DNA of 6,877 nucleotides. It comes from Methanosarcinales archaeon (GTDB taxonomy: Archaea > Halobacteriota > Syntropharchaeia > Alkanophagales > Methanospirareceae). Where the stretch lies: positions 1 through 6,877 of the forward strand of contig DAOUYX010000082.1 in NCBI GenBank assembly GCA_030665925.1, read 5' to 3'. The translations under genes were made by a program, and so were the position numbers. The notes under the pieces were generated by a model that was not told where the DNA came from, did not search any database, and saw only the letters and a list, made by a program, of their open reading frames with translations. How positions within the stretch are numbered: the stretch's first letter is position 1; the number at the start of each line of letters is the position of its first letter. Of the stretch, positions 4,604 to 6,877 are shown in pieces.

Positions 4604-5830
4604 ATGGGTATGGGCAATCCAATAGAGAGGAACATAAAGGTTGAGTTCATGAGTAGAGAACCCGTCGAGGAGCAAGAGATAGAGATAGTGGAAAGAAAGG
4701 GTTTGGGGCATCCTGACAGCTTATGCGACGGTATAGCGGAGGCGGTTAGCGTGGCGTTGTGCAAAGAGTATAAGAGAAAGTGCGGGGTGATATTGCATCA
4801 CAACACCGATAAGGTGCAACTTGCCGCCGGCAGGTCAAATCCACGATATGGTGGAGGGGAGGTTATTTCGCCAATATACATACTGCTGGGTGGACGAGCA
4901 ACGCGAGTGTTTGAAGGCGAGGAAATCGCCGTTGATGTCATAGCGACTCGCGCAGCAAAGGACTATTTACGAGTAGTCAGAAATTTGGACGTGGATAGCC
5001 ACGTAATAGTGGATAGTAAGCTGGGCAGGGGTTCTTCTGACCTTTTAGAAGTCTTCACGGGTAACAATATGAAGAGCGCACAGACAGAGATGCCAATGGC
5101 GAATGACACCTCCTTTGGCGTTGGACATGCCCCCCTTTCGGAGTGTGAATCCATAGCCCTTAATGTAGAAGGGCGAGTGATGGATGAATACCGCAACAAG
5201 GAGAAGGCGATAGGCGAGGATATGAAGGTGATGGCACTTAGAGTGGGTGATAAGATAACTTTAACGGTTGGTGATGCACTTGTTTCTAAATACGTGGATG
5301 ACTACGAGCATTATGAGGGCGCAAAGCGACGATTAAAGGACTTTATAAGTGGCGTAGCGGAATCATATACAACACGGGACGTAAACACTCTGGTAAATAT
5401 GGCTGACACGCCCGAATCGGTTTATATCACCGTAACTGGCACGTCGGCGGAGATGGGTGATGACGGTGGTGCGGGTCGTGGCAACAGGTGCAATGGACTT
5501 ATCACACCTAACAGGCCAATGAGCATGGAAGGAACGCCGGGAAAAAATCCGGTGAACCATACGGGAAAAATCTACAACCTGCTCGCCAATAAAATAGCCA
5601 ACGACGTCGTAGAGAACGTAGACGGGATTCGTGAGGTGCACATAAAGATCCTTTCTGAGATAGGCAGAAGGATAGACGATCCGAAAGCAGCAACCGCTCA
5701 GATCATTCCAAAGAGTGACGTGAACCTTGAAGTAATGGAAAAGAAGGTGCTGCGAATAACAGATGAGTGGCTTTCAAACATAGCTGAGATCACGGAGATG
5801 GTGATTAGAGGGGAATTGAGAACGTTTTGA
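4604..5830 (+). CDS. mat: Archaeal-type S-adenosylmethionine synthetase (methionine adenosyltransferase)
   Basis: This 408-residue cytosolic enzyme makes S-adenosylmethionine from methionine and ATP, releasing phosphate and diphosphate. It belongs to the archaeal MAT family, distant from bacterial MetK, and is full length. Conserved blocks are visible: ERKGLGHPDSLCDGIAE (30-46), LHHNTDKVQLAAG (64-76), GGRATR (96-101), HVIVDSKLGRGSSDL (133-147), NDTSFGVGHAPLSECE (167-182), and the nucleotide and phosphate region from GDDGGAGRGNR (285-295) through PNRPMSMEGTPGKNP and NHTGK (318-322). The ATG at 4604 is preceded by GAGGG (4592-4596) at normal spacing; ATG 4610 is a close alternative. The gene follows ZPR1 by 41 bases. 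TATTTATTT (4569-4577) could be an internal TATA box. The product feeds all methylation, including methyltransferases such as the decayed one at 1576-2002. Confidence 0.96.
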   Translation: MGMGNPIERNIKVEFMSREPVEEQEIEIVERKGLGHPDSLCDGIAEAVSVALCKEYKRKCGVILHHNTDKVQLAAGRSNPRYGGGEVISPIYILLGGRATRVFEGEEIAVDVIATRAAKDYLRVVRNLDVDSHVIVDSKLGRGSSDLLEVFTGNNMKSAQTEMPMANDTSFGVGHAPLSECESIALNVEGRVMDEYRNKEKAIGEDMKVMALRVGDKITLTVGDALVSKYVDDYEHYEGAKRRLKDFISGVAESYTTRDVNTLVNMADTPESVYITVTGTSAEMGDDGGAGRGNRCNGLITPNRPMSMEGTPGKNPVNHTGKIYNLLANKIANDVVENVDGIREVHIKILSEIGRRIDDPKAATAQIIPKSDVNLEVMEKKVLRITDEWLSNIAEITEMVIRGELRTF

Positions 5831-5860
5831 ACTCAATCTGCTGATGGAATATCAAATTAG

Positions 5861-5897
5861 AAAGAGCTTCGTGCTTGCTGGAATTGATCTCTTTTTT
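5861..5897 (+). terminator. Possible terminator after mat
   Basis: AAAGAG (5861-5866) can pair with CTCTTT (5889-5894), followed by a T-run to 5897. It lies between the mat stop and the next gene. The stem is short with a long loop; archaeal termination depends mainly on the T-run, so the call is tentative. Confidence 0.35.
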
Positions 5898-5921
5898 AGC
5901 AACATAGGGTGATAACGGAAC

Positions 5922-6257
5922 ATGGAAAACAACGAGATAATAGACATGGGTGTGTTTGCAAGACTCGACCTGCGGATTGGAAAGATAGAGAATGCCGAAA
6001 AAATCGAGGGCAGCAAAAAGTTGATCAAACTCGATGTTGACGTTGGGGATGAGATGCGACAGCTTGTTGCAGGGATTGCAGAAGACTATAGTCCCGAGGA
6101 TTTAATTGGCAAGCTCGTTCCCGTTTTGGCGAATTTGAAGCCTGCGAAGCTCATGGGCGTTGAAAGCAGGGGAATGATTTTAGCAGTTGACGTCAAGGGG
6201 AAACCGATTTTATTGCATCCCGATAAGGAAGTACCTGCAGGTAGCAGAGTCCGATAG
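5922..6257 (+). CDS. Stand-alone tRNA-binding OB-fold protein (MetRS beta / C-terminal domain type)
   Basis: The 111-residue protein consists only of the EMAP-II/Trbp111-like tRNA-binding OB fold that is the C-terminal domain of many methionyl-tRNA synthetases and is encoded separately in a number of archaea. Family hallmarks are DLRIGKIENAE (16-26), KLIKLDVDVGDEMRQLVAGI (33-52, the core signature), a YSPEDLIGK segment, and NLKPAKLMGVESRGMILA (71-88). It probably binds the outer corner of tRNA and assists aminoacylation, possibly as the beta subunit of MetRS; MetG itself is not in the window. GGGTGAT (5907-5913) matches the 16S tail and ends 8 bases before the ATG, which supports the start. 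Its neighbour mat also handles methionine, which may be coincidental. The gene is about normal length and intact. Confidence 0.93.
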   Translation: MENNEIIDMGVFARLDLRIGKIENAEKIEGSKKLIKLDVDVGDEMRQLVAGIAEDYSPEDLIGKLVPVLANLKPAKLMGVESRGMILAVDVKGKPILLHPDKEVPAGSRVR

Positions 6258-6288
6258 ATAAGCTGTAACGTGAATCAAAACTGTAACT

Positions 6289-6293
6289 AAAAA
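6289..6293 (-). terminator. T-run terminator of tRNA-Thr
   Basis: Reading the minus strand, TTTTT occurs five bases after the tRNA discriminator base, which is enough for archaeal RNA polymerase termination. The 3' ends of the OB-fold gene and the tRNA gene converge here. Confidence 0.4.
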
Positions 6294-6297
6294 CGAA

Positions 6298-6371
6298 AGC
6301 CCTGGGCGGGATTTGGACCCGCGATCTCCACCTTACCAAGGTGGCGCATTGACCAACTATGCTACCAAGGC
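6298..6371 (-). tRNA. tRNA-Thr, anticodon GGU
   Basis: The minus strand folds into a complete 74-base cloverleaf. The acceptor stem GCCTTGG (6371-6365) pairs with CCAGGGC (6305-6299), with one G-T pair. The D stem is GCAT/ATGC, and the anticodon stem CCACC/GGTGG closes a 7-base loop TTGGTAA with anticodon GGT. The T stem is GCGGG/CCCGC with loop TCCAAAT. The discriminator is T at 6298, usual for archaeal tRNA-Thr. No CCA is encoded and there is no intron. It reads codon ACC (and ACU by wobble). A TATA box is at 6401-6410. Confidence 0.96.
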
Positions 6372-6400
6372 GTATAGGTACATATCTTATAAACACGCCC

Positions 6401-6410
6401 CGTATATAAA
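6401..6410 (-). promoter_or_regulatory. TATA box of tRNA-Thr
   Basis: TTTATATACG on the minus strand ends 30 bases upstream of the mature tRNA 5' end, which places transcription start a few bases before the tRNA (about 6378), as expected for an archaeal tRNA gene with a short leader. TTTATAAG nearer the tRNA is too close to serve. Confidence 0.6.
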
Positions 6411-6505
6411 TCTCAGCTTCCGATCCTCACTGCGTTCTCATTGGGCTGATTCTGCACCGCTTCCTGCTGCTTCGTGAGCTTCCTGTTCGAACCATCTCGC
6501 ACATC

Positions 6506-6516
6506 TTTTATATAAA
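6506..6516 (+). promoter_or_regulatory. TATA box of the prephenate dehydratase gene
   Basis: TTTTATATAAA lies 30-40 bases before ATG 6546, giving a predicted start near 6538, so the transcript would have a very short leader or begin within the AGGTGTGA ribosome site. Confidence 0.6.
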
Positions 6517-6545
6517 ATAAAGAAGAATTTAGGTGTGACGAGTAC

Positions 6546-6877
6546 ATGAGAATCGGCATACTGGGACCGGAGGGGACGTTTTCGGAAACCGCTGCACTAC
6601 TGTGGCTAAAGAGGATGAAAACGGGAAATATCGAGGAGGTCGAGCGACAGTATTACGAAACGATATTCGACGTATCCGAGAGCCTGCTGAGGAAAGACGT
6701 GAATTACGGCATCGTCCCCATAGAGAACTCCCTGGAAGGTTCAGTAGGCGAGACGTTAGATCTGCTTTTGAACGAGAATAAGAAAGGGGGAATGCGGATC
6801 GTGGGTGAGATTTTGGTGCCGATAACAATTTGCCTGCTGTCCAAAGGCTCGTTTACGCAGATAAGAACGCTGGTCTC
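6546..6877 (+). CDS. pheA: Prephenate dehydratase, N-terminal part
   Basis: The enzyme converts prephenate to phenylpyruvate in phenylalanine synthesis, with loss of water and carbon dioxide. The 110 visible residues begin MRIGILGPEGTFSE, the start of the periplasmic-binding-protein-like catalytic domain. They contain YGIVPIENSLEGSVGETLDLL (about 58-78), the substrate-binding signature, then ILVPITICLL. The catalytic TRF motif and the regulatory ACT domain would lie beyond the right edge. ATG 6546 is preceded by AGGTGTGA (6531-6538), at good spacing, and by a TATA box. No chorismate mutase domain is fused at the N-terminus, as is usual for archaeal enzymes. The gene is cut by the window end and looks intact so far. 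Confidence 0.94.
   Translation, partial: MRIGILGPEGTFSETAALLWLKRMKTGNIEEVERQYYETIFDVSESLLRKDVNYGIVPIENSLEGSVGETLDLLLNENKKGGMRIVGEILVPITICLLSKGSFTQIRTLV

Noticed and set aside
6413..6502. A minus-strand 29-residue frame (GTG start, ends ENAVRIGS) between the tRNA and pheA.
   Set aside because: It is too short, has no ribosome site, and sits between two divergent promoters. There is no recognisable similarity, although the amino-acid mix is not absurd.

Overview
The window looks like chromosomal DNA of a euryarchaeon, most likely a methanogen or methanotroph relative (Methanomicrobia/ANME/Archaeoglobi type). The support is an archaeal-type methionine adenosyltransferase, archaeal SepF next to a ZPR1 zinc-finger gene, TATA-box promoters, ribosome sites matching the archaeal 16S tail (GGTGAT type), and a tRNA-Thr without an encoded CCA and with a U discriminator. 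The lineage is an inference; no rRNA is present.

Left part (1-1575): a visibly AT-richer segment built like integron gene cassettes. It holds the 3' end of an unknown gene, a PD-(D/E)XK-type nuclease gene, an 82-bp attC-like site, a small membrane-anchored DUF4760-like gene, and a second 82-bp attC-like site. The two sites share architecture and core sequence. The 5' arm of the second site is perfectly complementary over 10 bases to the start of the cassette that it ends, as expected if that cassette can circularise. No integrase gene or attI site is visible, so the array could be the tail of an integron or an integrase-less attC cluster.

Junction (1576-2136): the array abuts a decayed methyltransferase gene on the minus strand. 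This pseudogene has a lost N-terminus, a 5-bp tandem duplication causing a frameshift, an internal deletion, and an end exactly at the predicted attC cut point. A degenerate inverted repeat (1999-2107) covers its 5' break.

Right part (2137-6877): ordinary housekeeping genes. They are a DEAD-box RNA helicase (minus), then on the plus strand sepF (cell division), a ZPR1-type zinc-finger protein, methionine adenosyltransferase, and a stand-alone MetRS-beta-like tRNA-binding OB-fold protein. A tRNA-Thr(GGU) lies on the minus strand, and the window ends inside a prephenate dehydratase gene (plus). sepF, ZPR1 and mat are closely spaced and may be co-transcribed from a TATA box near 3540. The helicase, tRNA and prephenate dehydratase each have their own plausible TATA box.

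The most interesting feature is the integron-cassette-like array in an archaeal chromosome, apparently joined to the genome inside a methyltransferase gene and carrying a nuclease-like cargo.
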